From: an uncultured SAR116 cluster alpha proteobacterium
Lineage (GTDB): Bacteria > Pseudomonadota > Alphaproteobacteria > Puniceispirillales > Puniceispirillaceae
Assembly (NCBI GenBank): GCA_902578815.1
Contig: CACHEI010000009.1
Coordinates: forward strand, 1 to 64,000
Reading direction: 5' to 3'
DNA: 64,000 bases
A program made the translations under genes and the position numbers. The notes beneath the pieces are model-generated. The model did no database searches. It was given only the letters and a program-made list of their open reading frames with translations, and was not told the origin of the DNA. Shown piece after piece: positions 9,482-18,417 of the stretch. Positions within the stretch are counted from its first letter, which is position 1, and every line of letters begins with the position of its first letter.

Positions 9482-9571
9482 TTCGATGCTTTCTTGTGTC
9501 TTTATGCTTTATGATTGCAGGCTATTTCAAGCGAAACTTGACAGCCACTTACGTCACGACTGAGTGAGACA

Positions 9572-11023
9572 TCAGCCAACCGATCCCTCAAGTGAGATAC
9601 CGATCAGCTTTTGTGCCTCAACGGCGAACTCCATTGGCAGTTCCTTCATCACCTCCTTGCAGAACCCATTGACGATCAACGAAACGGCACCCTCCTCTTC
9701 AATGCCGCGTTGCAAGCAATAGAAGAGCTGGTCCTCAGAAATGCGCGAAGTGGTAGCCTCATGCTCGACCTTTGCACTTGGATTACGTGACACAATATAA
9801 GGCACGGTGTGGGCGCCGCAGCGGTCCCCAACAAGAAGGCTGTCACACTGGGTGAAATTACGAGCATTTTCCGCAGTTGGCTGCATGTGCACTAGTCCGC
9901 GATAGCAGTTTTGCGACTTGCCTGCCGAGATCCCCTTTGAGATGATTGTCGACCGGCTGCCTGAGCCAATGTGGATCATCTTAGTCCCCGTGTCGGCCTG
10001 CTGGTAGTTATTTGTCAACGCGACCGAATAGAATTCACCGACTGAGTCCTCACCCTGCAACACGCAGGAAGGATATTTCCAGGTGATCGCCGAGCCTGTT
10101 TCGACCTGCGTCCAGGAAATTTTAGATCTTGCCCCACGGCAAACACCACGCTTGGTAACAAAATTATATATTCCGCCCTTGCCGTTTTCGTCGCCCGGAT
10201 ACCAGTTCTGAACGGTCGAATATTTGATTTCCGCGTCCCGCATCGCAACAAGCTCGACAACTGCTGCATGGAGCTGGTTTTCATCACGTTGCGGTGCCGT
10301 ACAACCCTCGAGGTAGCTGACATACGACTCATCCTCAGCGATGATGAGCGTGCGTTCAAACTGTCCGGTGTTCTGCTCATTTATTCTGAAATAGGTAGAC
10401 AATTCCATCGGGCAGCGCACCCCTTTCGGAATATAAACAAAGGAGCCATCGGTAAAGACAGCGGAATTCAAGGCAGCAAAATAATTGTCACCGACCGGAA
10501 TGACCGAACCCATATATTTTTTCACCAGCTCGGGGTGGTCTCTAATGGCCTCTGATATCGGACAGAAAATAACACCTGCTTTACTGAGCTCTTCGCGAAA
10601 CGTTGTCGCGACAGACACCGAGTCGAAAACCGCATCAACCGCGACATTAGCCAAGCGCTTTTGCTCGTTAAGCGGAATACCGAGCTTTTCGTAGGTGGCC
10701 AGCAGCTCAGGATCAACCTCATCGAGTGACGCCAACTTTTCAGTACTCTTTGGGGCAGCGTAATAATAGCTATCCTGATAATCAATCGGGGGAATGTCTA
10801 GCTTTGCCCAGTCCGGACTCGTCATCGTCAACCAGCGGGCATAGGCTTTTAAACGCCATTCCAGCATCCACTCAGGCTCTTCCTTTTTGGCGGAGATAAA
10901 ACGGATTGTTTCCTCACTCAGCCCCTTGGGAGCCTTGTCAGATTCAATATCAGTTACAAACCCGTATTTATACTTACCGGTTACCTCTTGGACCTGTTCA
11001 ATTGTCTGGGTGGTTGCGGCCAT
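9572..11023 (-). CDS. sufB: Fe-S cluster assembly scaffold subunit SufB
   Basis: Main scaffold subunit on which the nascent cluster is built. About 483 aa from the ATG at 11023, which follows a GAGAGGAC ribosome site. The longer frame to 11122 overlaps the regulator gene and adds a non-conserved tail. Conserved blocks include [39 protein letters not shown] (core Cys) and the C-terminal [21 protein letters not shown]. The start overlaps the 3' end of the regulator gene by 26 bases, tying their translation. Confidence 0.95.
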   Translation of the reverse strand: MAATTQTIEQVQEVTGKYKYGFVTDIESDKAPKGLSEETIRFISAKKEEPEWMLEWRLKAYARWLTMTSPDWAKLDIPPIDYQDSYYYAAPKSTEKLASLDEVDPELLATYEKLGIPLNEQKRLANVAVDAVFDSVSVATTFREELSKAGVIFCPISEAIRDHPELVKKYMGSVIPVGDNYFAALNSAVFTDGSFVYIPKGVRCPMELSTYFRINEQNTGQFERTLIIAEDESYVSYLEGCTAPQRDENQLHAAVVELVAMRDAEIKYSTVQNWYPGDENGKGGIYNFVTKRGVCRGARSKISWTQVETGSAITWKYPSCVLQGEDSVGEFYSVALTNNYQQADTGTKMIHIGSGSRSTIISKGISAGKSQNCYRGLVHMQPTAENARNFTQCDSLLVGDRCGAHTVPYIVSRNPSAKVEHEATTSRISEDQLFYCLQRGIEEEGAVSLIVNGFCKEVMKELPMEFAVEAQKLIGISLEGSVG

Positions 11024-11516
11024 GCGGCTTGTCCTCTCTGTCGACTCGTGATAACGGGGAATGTAGTGGCGGGTCCATGTAATCACCGTCAAGAACGATT
11101 GGGAACAGCTGCGTCGGGTCAATTAGATCAGCCAGACTCATCTGTTCCAACGCCGAGCGGACGTGTGCATTAACCTTGTTCCAAGTACCACTCATAAAAC
11201 AGCAGTTTGCGACGGCGCAAGGATCCTGCGCTCCATCGACACAATCATTCACGGCAATCGGGCCCTCAATACTCTCGATGATCCGAACCAGCGAGACATC
11301 TTCCGCTGGTAATGCCAACCGGTATCCGCCATTTGCACCCCGCTGGGTATCCACAAGAGCGGCCCCCAACAACAGCTTGGCAACCTTGGCAACCGTTGGC
11401 TGGTTGATTCCGGTCAGCTCGGCAAGCGAAGCAGTGGCAACAAATTTGCCACGCCGGTGAGCCAAAGCCCCCAACACAACAATGCCGTAATCTGTCATCC
11501 TATTAAGCCGAAGCAT
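10998..11516 (-). CDS. Rrf2-family regulator of the SUF system
   Basis: A winged-helix regulator of the IscR/Rrf2 superfamily, the SUF-operon type that precedes sufB in many alpha- and gammaproteobacteria. The N-terminal helix-turn-helix reads [16 protein letters not shown] through [15 protein letters not shown], and a GGYRLA wing follows. Cysteines in [15 protein letters not shown] (roughly residues 90-104) are placed like the Fe-S ligands of IscR, so it probably senses cluster supply. I chose the ATG giving [11 protein letters not shown] (11516). A further ATG upstream at 11540 adds eight residues. It opens the suf operon and overlaps sufB. Confidence 0.88.
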   Translation of the reverse strand: MLRLNRMTDYGIVVLGALAHRRGKFVATASLAELTGINQPTVAKVAKLLLGAALVDTQRGANGGYRLALPAEDVSLVRIIESIEGPIAVNDCVDGAQDPCAVANCCFMSGTWNKVNAHVRSALEQMSLADLIDPTQLFPIVLDGDYMDPPLHSPLSRVDREDKPHGRNHPDN

Positions 11517-11592
11517 TGGTCCTAGCCCTGCCTTCCGCACGCCTTTGGCACTACAAACAACACTTGTAAAAACCCAAGTAAAAACTTCAATT

Positions 11593-11611
11593 GCGAATGA
11601 TTATCATAATC
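11593..11611 (-). promoter_or_regulatory. Fur-type operator upstream of the suf operon
   Basis: Read on the minus strand, these 19 bases are GATTATGATAATCATTCGC, matching 16 of 19 positions of the classical Fur box GATAATGATAATCATTATC. The site lies between the predicted suf promoter and the regulator start, around +20 to +40 of the expected transcript. Bound repressor there would block transcription. Whether the binder is Fur itself or another iron regulator is inference. Confidence 0.75.
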
Positions 11612-11638
11612 AAGACTATTTTGGTCTAGATTGGTTGT

Positions 11639-11667
11639 TATATAAGACGATATAGCAAAATTGACAA
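11639..11667 (-). promoter_or_regulatory. Predicted sigma-70 promoter of the suf operon
   Basis: On the minus strand, TTGTCA (11667-11662), a 17-base spacer and TATATA (11644-11639) form a good promoter about 120 bases upstream of the regulator start and just upstream of the Fur-type box. No other equally good pair was seen in this gap. Confidence 0.6.
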
Positions 11668-12042
11668 GTCTGTTAACTATGCCAAAGTGCTCCAGCCAAT
11701 GGCGTTTATCACGTGGTTGATGATTCCTGTTTCTATTGGAAAAAGGCAAAAAAAGCGAGCAAAACATGAAGATATCAGACGACAGCTTGGATGGTAGATT
11801 GATAGCATGTCTGTCCGCTGATCACCCCTAAAGTGTTTGCAAAACCTATTTTAAATGTCTGGGAATTGCCTTTACTGTAGTGGTAATGATGTCCCACGCC
11901 GTTGCCTATGACTTTATTCAGGTCCTCCTTCAACCGCTGTGCTTGACGACCGTGAGCCGGCGCACCGCACGCCTTTCCTACGGGCTCTCGCCAAGAAAAC
12001 AAGCTCGGGTATCAGAAGCGAAGCAAGCACTCTGCGATAGGT
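11668..12042. other. Gap between suf promoter and hspQ, nothing recognised
   Basis: About 375 bases holding no convincing gene. A 75-codon minus-strand frame at 11775-12002 lacks a ribosome site and family marks. The word cgcacgccttt occurs here near 11970 and again near 11537, but it is short and probably chance. No clear hairpin-plus-T terminator for hspQ was found. Confidence 0.4.
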
Positions 12043-12387
12043 TTAGTTGTACGATCCGGGACGCAGCATGTAGCTATCGCCCTCAATACCATCAAACATC
12101 TCTTCGACATCAGGGTGTTCAACCGGCCCATTGTCACCGTCAAGAACAAGGTTCTGCTGGCTGACATAGGCGGTGTAATAGCTTTCAGAGTTTTCTGCCA
12201 ACAGATGGTAGAAAGGTTGTGCCTTGTTGGGCCGCACCTCTGCAGGAATGGATTCGTACCATTCGTCAGTGTTGTCAAATTCCGGATCAACATCGACAAC
12301 AACACCACGGAACGGATATAACCGGTGGCGAACGATAGCCCCGATGCCAAATTTCACATCGTCGATTTTTTGATTTTTATCGGACAT
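12043..12387 (-). CDS. hspQ: Heat shock protein HspQ (hemimethylated-DNA-binding family)
   Basis: A 114-aa YccV/HspQ-family protein. In enterobacteria HspQ is a Lon protease specificity factor, and it was first described as a hemimethylated-DNA binder. Visible marks are KFGIGAIVRHRLYPFRGVVVDVDPEF at residues 12-37, then PFYHLLAENSESYYTAYVSQQNLV with the conserved aromatic run. It lies 58 bases downstream of rpmF on the same strand and may share its promoter. Confidence 0.92.
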   Translation of the reverse strand: MSDKNQKIDDVKFGIGAIVRHRLYPFRGVVVDVDPEFDNTDEWYESIPAEVRPNKAQPFYHLLAENSESYYTAYVSQQNLVLDGDNGPVEHPDVEEMFDGIEGDSYMLRPGSYN

Positions 12388-12445
12388 ATTTTCCTGAGCG
12401 CCAAGAGCGCCGGCCGGTCCTGGCGGTCACTCATCTATCATGGGA

Positions 12446-12631
12446 TTAGAAACGGTCTTTGACCTTAAGCACCTGCTTGCCACGATACATACCAGTTTTT
12501 AGATCGATATGGTGTGGCCGGTGCAATTCACCAGTAGTTTTATCTTCAACATAGGCGTCGCCAGAAATGGCGTCATGTGCGCGGCGCATGTTACGCTTAG
12601 ATTTAGTAATTTTGGACTTTGGAACAGCCAT
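12446..12631 (-). CDS. rpmF: 50S ribosomal protein L32
   Basis: A structural protein of the large ribosomal subunit. The 61-aa product begins [20 protein letters not shown], the standard alphaproteobacterial L32 start, and contains the [19 protein letters not shown] tail. It lacks the zinc-binding cysteines, as usual in this class. A promoter with a perfect TTGACA is found about 90-115 bases upstream. Confidence 0.97.
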   Translation of the reverse strand: MAVPKSKITKSKRNMRRAHDAISGDAYVEDKTTGELHRPHHIDLKTGMYRGKQVLKVKDRF

Positions 12632-12718
12632 TTCTTTGCTCTTTCATTCTTCGGGAATTCGGATATCAACGATGTTATCCGGTGTCACCCATTACACCAC
12701 CGTTCGGAATGTTCAGTC

Positions 12719-12747
12719 CTAGTAGGACAAGCAAACCCATCTGTCAA
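12719..12747 (-). promoter_or_regulatory. Predicted promoter of rpmF(-hspQ)
   Basis: On the minus strand a perfect -35 TTGACA (12747-12742) is followed after 17 bases by TACTAG (12724-12719), a weak but plausible -10. It lies about 90 bases before the rpmF start codon. Confidence 0.5.
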
Positions 12748-13073
12748 CCGAATCTCTGTAGCTGCAGAGCCGGCAAATTGCATAAAGCAAAGATGGGACA
12801 GCAAAATCACTTGCAGGTTTTTCCTTCACATCCTATCGCTAATTAAATTTGCATGAAATAGCCGCTGAAACCGGTATCGCTTCATTTTTTACTTAATTAA
12901 GTTACTCCTTCTGTTCCAGCTGCTTTCTAGGCTTTCCCATATCAGTTGCGTTAATATAGTTCTTTTCATTGTCAAGGTTCAGGCTCGCGCCTAGCCTAAC
13001 AAGCTGGTATAGATGACTAACGCCCGAACAGGGCATTTGCGAATGGTAAATCAAAACTTTGGCAGATTTGGGT
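12748..13073. other. Divergent gap between rpmF promoter and DUF3445 gene
   Basis: An AT-rich stretch of about 325 bases between oppositely directed genes, expected to hold the promoter of the rightward gene. A 70-codon minus-strand frame at 12902-13114 overlaps that gene and is not convincing. Confidence 0.4.
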
Positions 13074-13946
13074 ATGAAAACAGAACGGGCACCTTGGCAA
13101 AGGCTGGGCTTCAAGCTGAAGCTAGGTTTACGCGCCCGTGATGAGGCTGACTGGCTGCCATACGGTGATCTGTTTAACGATCACTTAGCACGGGACAGAC
13201 AACGCGCCTACAAAGCACAGCTGCTGACTGACAAACATGATGAGGTTTTTGCCGCCTTGCCGGGTACGGAGGCGGCTGGGCGTGAAGTTTTAGAGATGGT
13301 GCAGTCGCATCTGGCACAATTTCATGACATAAAATCGGCAGACCCTCACCAAAACGATCATCTGCACCCGCTGGATATGGCCGCACGGCTGTTACCAGAG
13401 GATCTGTTGCTCCTTGAACCTCGACGAAGGGGCCGTGGCGGTGCCGATGGTGATTTCAACTGGTATCTAGTAGCCGCTTCGCTGTGTTTTCCGGCCCATT
13501 GGATTCTTGCCGAAAAGATGAACAGAGCCCTAGCCGCTATTCATGCCCCAGTTCCTGATTATCGAGAACGGCTGGAAACACCAATGGACCGGTTTTTCAC
13601 AAATATGAAGATTGGCCCCATCAGCGGCCGAATGAATTGGTCGTTACAATTAGGTGATGAGCTGTTTTCACCTCAGCGATCCACACGCAAAGCAGCTTTA
13701 GCTGATCTTGCGAATGAGAACATTTGCCTCCGGGTGGAAAACCAGACATTGCGCAAATTGCCTAAGACCGGTCTTGTACTGTTCACCATCAGAACACATT
13801 TGGTGCCGGTGATTAGATGGCAGTCGACTCCGGGAGCCATTGCCGAGCTGATAGAAATGCTAGATCAGATGTCGAAGGAGTTGCAGGATTACAAGGGCGC
13901 GCATCTCTACCGTGACGCCTTAAAACAATCGCTGGTTGCCACTTAG
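13074..13946 (+). CDS. DUF3445 family protein (heme-dependent oxidative N-demethylase-like)
   Basis: About 290 aa, belonging to DUF3445. The best-studied members are alpha subunits of heme-dependent oxidative N-demethylases, which remove a methyl group from small amines. Family marks include NDHLARDRQRAYKAQLL near the N-terminus, PEDLLLLEP, a central FNWYLVAASLCFPAHWILAEKMN with the conserved Cys, and RVENQTLRKLPKTGLVLFTIRTHLVP. The beta and gamma subunits of known complexes are not nearby, so the activity is unproven. The ATG at 13074 is preferred over a TTG at 13059. It is convergent with the histidine phosphatase gene, seven bases away. Confidence 0.75.
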   Translation: MKTERAPWQRLGFKLKLGLRARDEADWLPYGDLFNDHLARDRQRAYKAQLLTDKHDEVFAALPGTEAAGREVLEMVQSHLAQFHDIKSADPHQNDHLHPLDMAARLLPEDLLLLEPRRRGRGGADGDFNWYLVAASLCFPAHWILAEKMNRALAAIHAPVPDYRERLETPMDRFFTNMKIGPISGRMNWSLQLGDELFSPQRSTRKAALADLANENICLRVENQTLRKLPKTGLVLFTIRTHLVPVIRWQSTPGAIAELIEMLDQMSKELQDYKGAHLYRDALKQSLVAT

Positions 13947-13952
13947 CCTGCC

Positions 13953-14543
13953 CTACTGCGCCAGATCGACCTTGACTGCATGGCCTGTTGTGGAATCGAA
14001 CGCCACAATCTCACCACTGGCTACGCCGATCCCGGTGATGGCGCTTATGGTCACATAATGTGTCACCATCAGAGTCAACCCGCCATCATCAGGCAGCTCA
14101 GATATTGCAGCCCTTAGTGCAGTTAATGTGGCATCCCGCGGCACAATTTCCTGATAAAAGGAGTTTAGACCCGGTAGATCAAGAACTGGTCCAATATTTA
14201 GCAGGCGAGCGGTCTCGCGACACCGACACCATTGGCTTGAATAAACGCGCTCAAAGATAAGACCACGCTGGCGAAAAAGCTCACCAAGTTGCACTGACTG
14301 CCGCCTGCCAACCGTGTCCAAATTGCGTTGGGTAGAACAATCGGCAAGGGTGAAATGCGCCGGATCACCATTCCCCGGTGCCAGCGCATGCCGCAAAAAC
14401 AGAATCTTGCCGAAAGGGGATTCAGCGTAGGTCGACAGCGCGATTACATTATGGCCAGCCAACGCCGGCAAAGCCAGCAGGAACAACCCAGCAACTAACC
14501 CCAAAATCCACCGGCAGATTCCTGTTAGGTGGTTTGACAACAT
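13953..14543 (-). CDS. Exported histidine phosphatase family protein
   Basis: A phosphoglycerate-mutase-like (histidine phosphatase) domain behind an N-terminal membrane signal (ILGLVAGLFLLALPALAGH). The catalytic segment is ILFLRHALAPG, where the usual RHG/RHA motif reads RHA. The Arg of VYSSQWCRCRETARLL and the late MVTHYVTISAITG (second catalytic His) fit the family. I chose the ATG at 14543 (MLSNHLTG), which has GGAGG seven bases upstream. An ATG at 14549 overlaps the azlD stop as ATGA. It is co-directional with azlC-azlD. The substrate is unknown. Confidence 0.8.
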   Translation of the reverse strand: MLSNHLTGICRWILGLVAGLFLLALPALAGHNVIALSTYAESPFGKILFLRHALAPGNGDPAHFTLADCSTQRNLDTVGRRQSVQLGELFRQRGLIFERVYSSQWCRCRETARLLNIGPVLDLPGLNSFYQEIVPRDATLTALRAAISELPDDGGLTLMVTHYVTISAITGIGVASGEIVAFDSTTGHAVKVDLAQ

Positions 14544-14545
14544 CT

Positions 14546-14884
14546 TCATCCTCCAATAAAATTGACAAAGATCGCGAACGTGCCCATTGCACCAATGATT
14601 GCAATCCACAGTCTTTTCGTAACCAATATCAGCACCATACCGACGGTAAAGCCAAGCAACCTGTGGTCAAGCTGCGTCGTCCCCAAAACGCCACCTGGAA
14701 ACACCAATATCAACATCATAACACCTGCAACCATCGAATATGCGACTGCATTGATCCATTTTATCAACGGTCCATCAGACGTGATGCGCTCTGCTAGCAA
14801 AACTCCCAAGAAACGCCAGATGAAGGTGCCTAGAAAAGCTAGTGCTACCGCTGCCCAACCCTCGGTCAAGCTATAGAATGTCAT
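14546..14884 (-). CDS. azlD: AzlD-family branched-chain amino acid exporter subunit
   Basis: A small membrane protein (about 112 aa, four hydrophobic segments) of the AzlD family. Together with AzlC it exports branched-chain amino acids and toxic analogues. The start MTFYSLTEGWAAV (14884) is preferred. It overlaps the azlC end by 14 bases, the usual coupled arrangement. The stop forms ATGA with a possible start of the phosphatase gene. Confidence 0.87.
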   Translation of the reverse strand: MTFYSLTEGWAAVALAFLGTFIWRFLGVLLAERITSDGPLIKWINAVAYSMVAGVMMLILVFPGGVLGTTQLDHRLLGFTVGMVLILVTKRLWIAIIGAMGTFAIFVNFIGG

Positions 14885-15608
14885 TGGAGTGTCTCCGTTG
14901 GTGATAGGTGAATAACCACATCGCCATAGAGCCACCAATCAGACCCGCGGCAAGAACTGACCAACTGCCGAGAAAAAGATAGAAAACCGGACATAAGCTT
15001 CCGCCAATAACGACAGCAAGACGACTTATTGTCTGGCGAGAATTAATCACCAACATAAGGATATAAATCGGCGTGATGAAAATAATGATCCGTAGAAATT
15101 CTGGCGGAATCAGATTATCGAAGAAGAATCCGGCTACCGTCCCGATCATGCCAAAGACAAAAATCATCAGCGAGAAACCGGTGTAATAGTGCACTAATTG
15201 GTCCGGGTTATAACGCGTTTGCATGAACCCGATTTGCGCCCAGCTGGTAATTGCTAGAAAATGCATCATCCATACCCGCCGCCAAAGTGGCAGTTTGTGG
15301 TCGCGAAGATGAAGAATGTCAGCGCCTGAAATCACCATCAGCATCATCCGCATGTTGGCAAGCGCGACCGTCACAAATATCAGCATCAGTGATGCACCGG
15401 TGGCGTAAAGACTGGCAAAGGCAACTTGGCCCGGCAGCCCCCAGACAGAGGCGGTGGTTGCAACGATCATCCAGAAGTCGAAACCAGCTTCCTTAGCGAT
15501 AACTGCAAAACCTGTCATGGTACTGCCAAGGGCAAAACCAGGAATGTTGATTGCATCTAAAACACCGCAACGGATCAACTGGCCCTTTGCCATTGATGTA
15601 TCATGCAT
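14871..15608 (-). CDS. azlC: AzlC-family branched-chain amino acid exporter subunit
   Basis: The large subunit of an AzlCD exporter: 245 aa with about seven hydrophobic segments. Marks include the conserved early stretch GFALGSTMTGFAVIAKEAGFDFWMI (split by family variation) and LMLIFVTVALANMRMMLMVISGADIL, where the family's N-R-M region is clear. It begins 24 bases after the livF stop, so it appears to be the sixth gene of the liv operon, an unusual joining of importer and exporter. Base composition is nearer 50% GC than the low-GC liv genes. Confidence 0.88.
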   Translation of the reverse strand: MHDTSMAKGQLIRCGVLDAINIPGFALGSTMTGFAVIAKEAGFDFWMIVATTASVWGLPGQVAFASLYATGASLMLIFVTVALANMRMMLMVISGADILHLRDHKLPLWRRVWMMHFLAITSWAQIGFMQTRYNPDQLVHYYTGFSLMIFVFGMIGTVAGFFFDNLIPPEFLRIIIFITPIYILMLVINSRQTISRLAVVIGGSLCPVFYLFLGSWSVLAAGLIGGSMAMWLFTYHQRRHSNDIL

Positions 15609-15632
15609 AAAAACTCGCCTCCAACAGTGGTA

Positions 15633-16610
15633 TCAGCCACCGAGAAAGAGACGGCCGACATCAGGGTTATCGAGCAATCTGTCACCTGCATCAGCGATTG
15701 CTGTCTCTCCCGACACTAAAACATAGCCAATGTCGGCGAACGCCAGACCTTTTTTTGCGTTTTGTTCCACCATAATGATGGTTTTGCCATCTTTGCGTTG
15801 TAAATCGTCCAGAATTTCAAAGACCATGTCGATAAAACGAGGCTCGAGACCGATTGAAGGCTCGTCGACAAGCAAAACTTGTGGCTGCATGACAAGTGCG
15901 CGCGAGATTTCTAGTAGCCGACGTTCTCCTCCCGAGAGAACACCAGCAGGCTTGTTACGCCGATCCGCAAGGCGACTGTATTTATCAAAAACCATTTCAG
16001 CAGCTGCCTTGGCCTCGGTGGGCTTCTCTTTCAGAAAACCACCCATCAAAAGGTTTTCTTCAACCGTCATTTGGGGAAACACCGATTTGTCCTGCAGAAT
16101 ATAAGCTATCCCTGCATCCGACAACTTTTGCGATGGCGTCAAGCGGGTGACATCTTTGCCATCAACCGTGATTGAGCCGGAAAAGATATTAGTAAAGCCA
16201 AAAATAGAATGGAGGACGGTCGATTTACCAGCCCCGTTTGGCCCGATAAGACAAAGAGACTGCCCTTGTCCAATCCGAAGGCTGTAATCGTGGAGGATTT
16301 CCATTTTGCCATAACCTGCGCAAAGATTATCAATGCTCAAAAACAGTTCACCCTCAACTAGGGCTTGAAGCTCACCCTCCGAAGGCGCAGAGGCGGCAAT
16401 TGACGCCGCCTCCTTGGCAACTTGGTCAACTGACATGACAACGTCTACACCACCTAATCCATAGCCGCTAACATTTTTGTTGTTAGCTTTACTATTGGAT
16501 TTCTTGGGCGCTTGACTATTTAGCGGGTTCCTCTTTGCAGATTTCTTTTGACCAGTTTTCTTTCCCGCGGGACTCTTTCTAATAATTTTCTTTTTTATAC
16601 GTTCGGCCAT
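15633..16610 (-). CDS. livF: Branched-chain-type ABC transporter ATPase LivF, with Lys-rich N-terminal extension
   Basis: The second ATPase of a HAAT/Liv-type amino acid importer. The ABC domain starts at about residue 89, with Walker A GPNGAGKST, signature LSGGERRLLEISRALV and Walker B VLLVDEPSIGLEP. LivF proteins are normally about 235 aa. This one has about 88 extra residues, the first 46 carrying 13 Lys and 3 Arg, then a Gly/Ala-rich linker. The ATG at 16610 overlaps the livG stop by one base, which supports translating the extension. A later ATG at residue 59 (16436) is the main alternative. Confidence 0.87.
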   Translation of the reverse strand: MAERIKKKIIRKSPAGKKTGQKKSAKRNPLNSQAPKKSNSKANNKNVSGYGLGGVDVVMSVDQVAKEAASIAASAPSEGELQALVEGELFLSIDNLCAGYGKMEILHDYSLRIGQGQSLCLIGPNGAGKSTVLHSIFGFTNIFSGSITVDGKDVTRLTPSQKLSDAGIAYILQDKSVFPQMTVEENLLMGGFLKEKPTEAKAAAEMVFDKYSRLADRRNKPAGVLSGGERRLLEISRALVMQPQVLLVDEPSIGLEPRFIDMVFEILDDLQRKDGKTIIMVEQNAKKGLAFADIGYVLVSGETAIADAGDRLLDNPDVGRLFLGG

Positions 16611-17356
16611 CAGTGACCTCCCAGATATGCATCAATCACGCGTTGATCATTCTGCAGGTCGGTTGGCTTTCCATTTGCCAGCATGTAGCCGTTCGAGAGG
16701 CAGTATATATGGGAAGCCAAGTTCATGATAACCCGCATATTATGCTCAATGACGCATAGGGTGATACCCAGGTCCTCATTAGCTCGACGTAGTCGGTCAA
16801 TCAAACCGTTGATCAGCGTCGGATTAATACCAGCCGTTGGCTCGTCAAGCAGCAAAGCTTTAGGTTCGTTCATTAAAGCCATTGCCAATTCGAGCAGCTT
16901 CTGCTGACCGAAAGACAAATCACCAGAAATCAAGTTTCGCTTGGAGTAAAGCCCCACAAATTCAAGCAGGTGTTCAGCCCTATCCCTAATCTCACCCCTG
17001 CGACTAGCAAAGATGGACGACTTGGAGTCTAGGCGATGTGAAATGGAAATCTGCATGTTATCGACGCAATCCATCTTTGGATATATTCGCGTCTGCTGAA
17101 ACGTTCTCAACATACCGAGACGTGCGATTTCGCCAACGCGCAATTTTGAAATCTCTTGACCCTCAAATTTAATTGAGCCGTTGTCGATGGGATGGTATCC
17201 GACGATAGAATTAAACAAAGTGGTTTTGCCGCACCCGTTTGGACCAATAATTCCTGTTATCGAACCACTTTCAACCTGCATGTCGATGTCGACATTTGCA
17301 TTGACACCACCAAAGGATTTAGACACGTTGTTGACGGTTATTATCGCATTAGTCAT
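16610..17356 (-). CDS. livG: Branched-chain-type ABC transporter ATPase LivG
   Basis: The first ATPase of the Liv-type importer, 248 aa. It has Walker A GPNGCGKTT (about 37-45), the signature LSFGQQKLLELAMALM (the FGQ form is typical of LivG), and Walker B ALLLDEPTAGINP followed by the switch His in CVIEHNMRVIMNLA. It overlaps livM by four bases (ATGA) and livF by one. Low GC, like livH and livM. Confidence 0.93.
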   Translation of the reverse strand: MTNAIITVNNVSKSFGGVNANVDIDMQVESGSITGIIGPNGCGKTTLFNSIVGYHPIDNGSIKFEGQEISKLRVGEIARLGMLRTFQQTRIYPKMDCVDNMQISISHRLDSKSSIFASRRGEIRDRAEHLLEFVGLYSKRNLISGDLSFGQQKLLELAMALMNEPKALLLDEPTAGINPTLINGLIDRLRRANEDLGITLCVIEHNMRVIMNLASHIYCLSNGYMLANGKPTDLQNDQRVIDAYLGGH

Positions 17357-18417
17357 CGAGCATCATCTCCCCGCTGTGAGTCCACTAGTGTGGTGGATGT
17401 ATCAATTACTATTCCAAAGCGTTCGGGAAATTTAACCTGCAACCAACCCATTATTCCTTGCTGAAAATAAACTATGTTGACGATAAGTATGATACCAAGA
17501 ACGATCCATTGAAATCCTAACAGTAGCGTCCATGCAGCGTCCTTTATGATATGGAAAATAATTGCGCCAAGAACTGGTCCCCACAGAGTACCCTTGCCAC
17601 CTAAGAGAGCCGCGGCAACCATAAAAATACCAAAAGTTGGGATAGGGTAAGCAACTTCCTTATCGATAAAACCAATCATATTACCTACAACAGCCCCTGT
17701 GCATCCCATGAAAAATGCGGCAATGCCCCAGGATATTCGTTTGTACGACAAAGTTTGAATGCCCATTGCCTCGGCTTTATCTTCATCATCTCGAATTGCG
17801 TTAGCTGCTAACCCGAATTGGGTGGAAAACAACCATCTTAATAGGATATGAGACGCAATCGCTAAGAGGAAGCAGATTGAATAAAAAAAGGTTGATCTAA
17901 ATTCAATGTCACCTGGGAACAAGGGCATCAAAATGCCCGACGGTCCACCCACGTAATCAATAGTTATTGTAATTTCGGCTGCGGCTATGGCTAGACCCAG
18001 GGAACCTATTGCAAAATAAGGGCCGCGTAATCCGAACATGAATGAGCTAAAAAGTATCGAAATGACGAGACCCACTATACCCGCGGCTAAAATTCCCAGA
18101 AACAAACCGATAAAATACTCAGCATCAGTGAATTCGGGTTTAATGGATCCCATGGCAGATGTGTACTCACCCACGCCACCCTCATAAAAGAAGGAAACTT
18201 GGACAATCGCAGAAACATACATCCCTATTCCAAAAAACGTAATATTTCCAAGGGAGTTGTATCCCATTTGCCCGCCGAGAGCGTCCCACGTCGAGGCCAT
18301 AATCACCATCACCCAAAGAAAAGCGATTGATAATGTGTAGGCTGGGAAAAATATCGGGCCCAATATTCCAATCACAGCTAAGGTCGCATAAATAGGAAGA
18401 TTGATGTTAGTGGTCAT
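17353..18417 (-). CDS. livM: Branched-chain-type ABC transporter permease LivM
   Basis: An inner-membrane permease of 354 aa with about nine to ten hydrophobic segments. The LivM-family core is visible: GYNSLGNITFFGIGMYVSA, LRGPYFAIGSLGLAIAA, and the cytoplasmic coupling loop AIRDDEDKAEAMGIQTLSYK. The last 30 residues are hydrophilic. Both ends overlap neighbours by four bases, so translation is coupled to livH and livG. Confidence 0.93.
   Translation of the reverse strand: MTTNINLPIYATLAVIGILGPIFFPAYTLSIAFLWVMVIMASTWDALGGQMGYNSLGNITFFGIGMYVSAIVQVSFFYEGGVGEYTSAMGSIKPEFTDAEYFIGLFLGILAAGIVGLVISILFSSFMFGLRGPYFAIGSLGLAIAAAEITITIDYVGGPSGILMPLFPGDIEFRSTFFYSICFLLAIASHILLRWLFSTQFGLAANAIRDDEDKAEAMGIQTLSYKRISWGIAAFFMGCTGAVVGNMIGFIDKEVAYPIPTFGIFMVAAALLGGKGTLWGPVLGAIIFHIIKDAAWTLLLGFQWIVLGIILIVNIVYFQQGIMGWLQVKFPERFGIVIDTSTTLVDSQRGDDAR

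Noticed and set aside
11529-11980. Repeated word cgcacgccttt near 11537 and 11970
   Set aside because: Eleven bases shared once; too short and isolated to call a repeat element.
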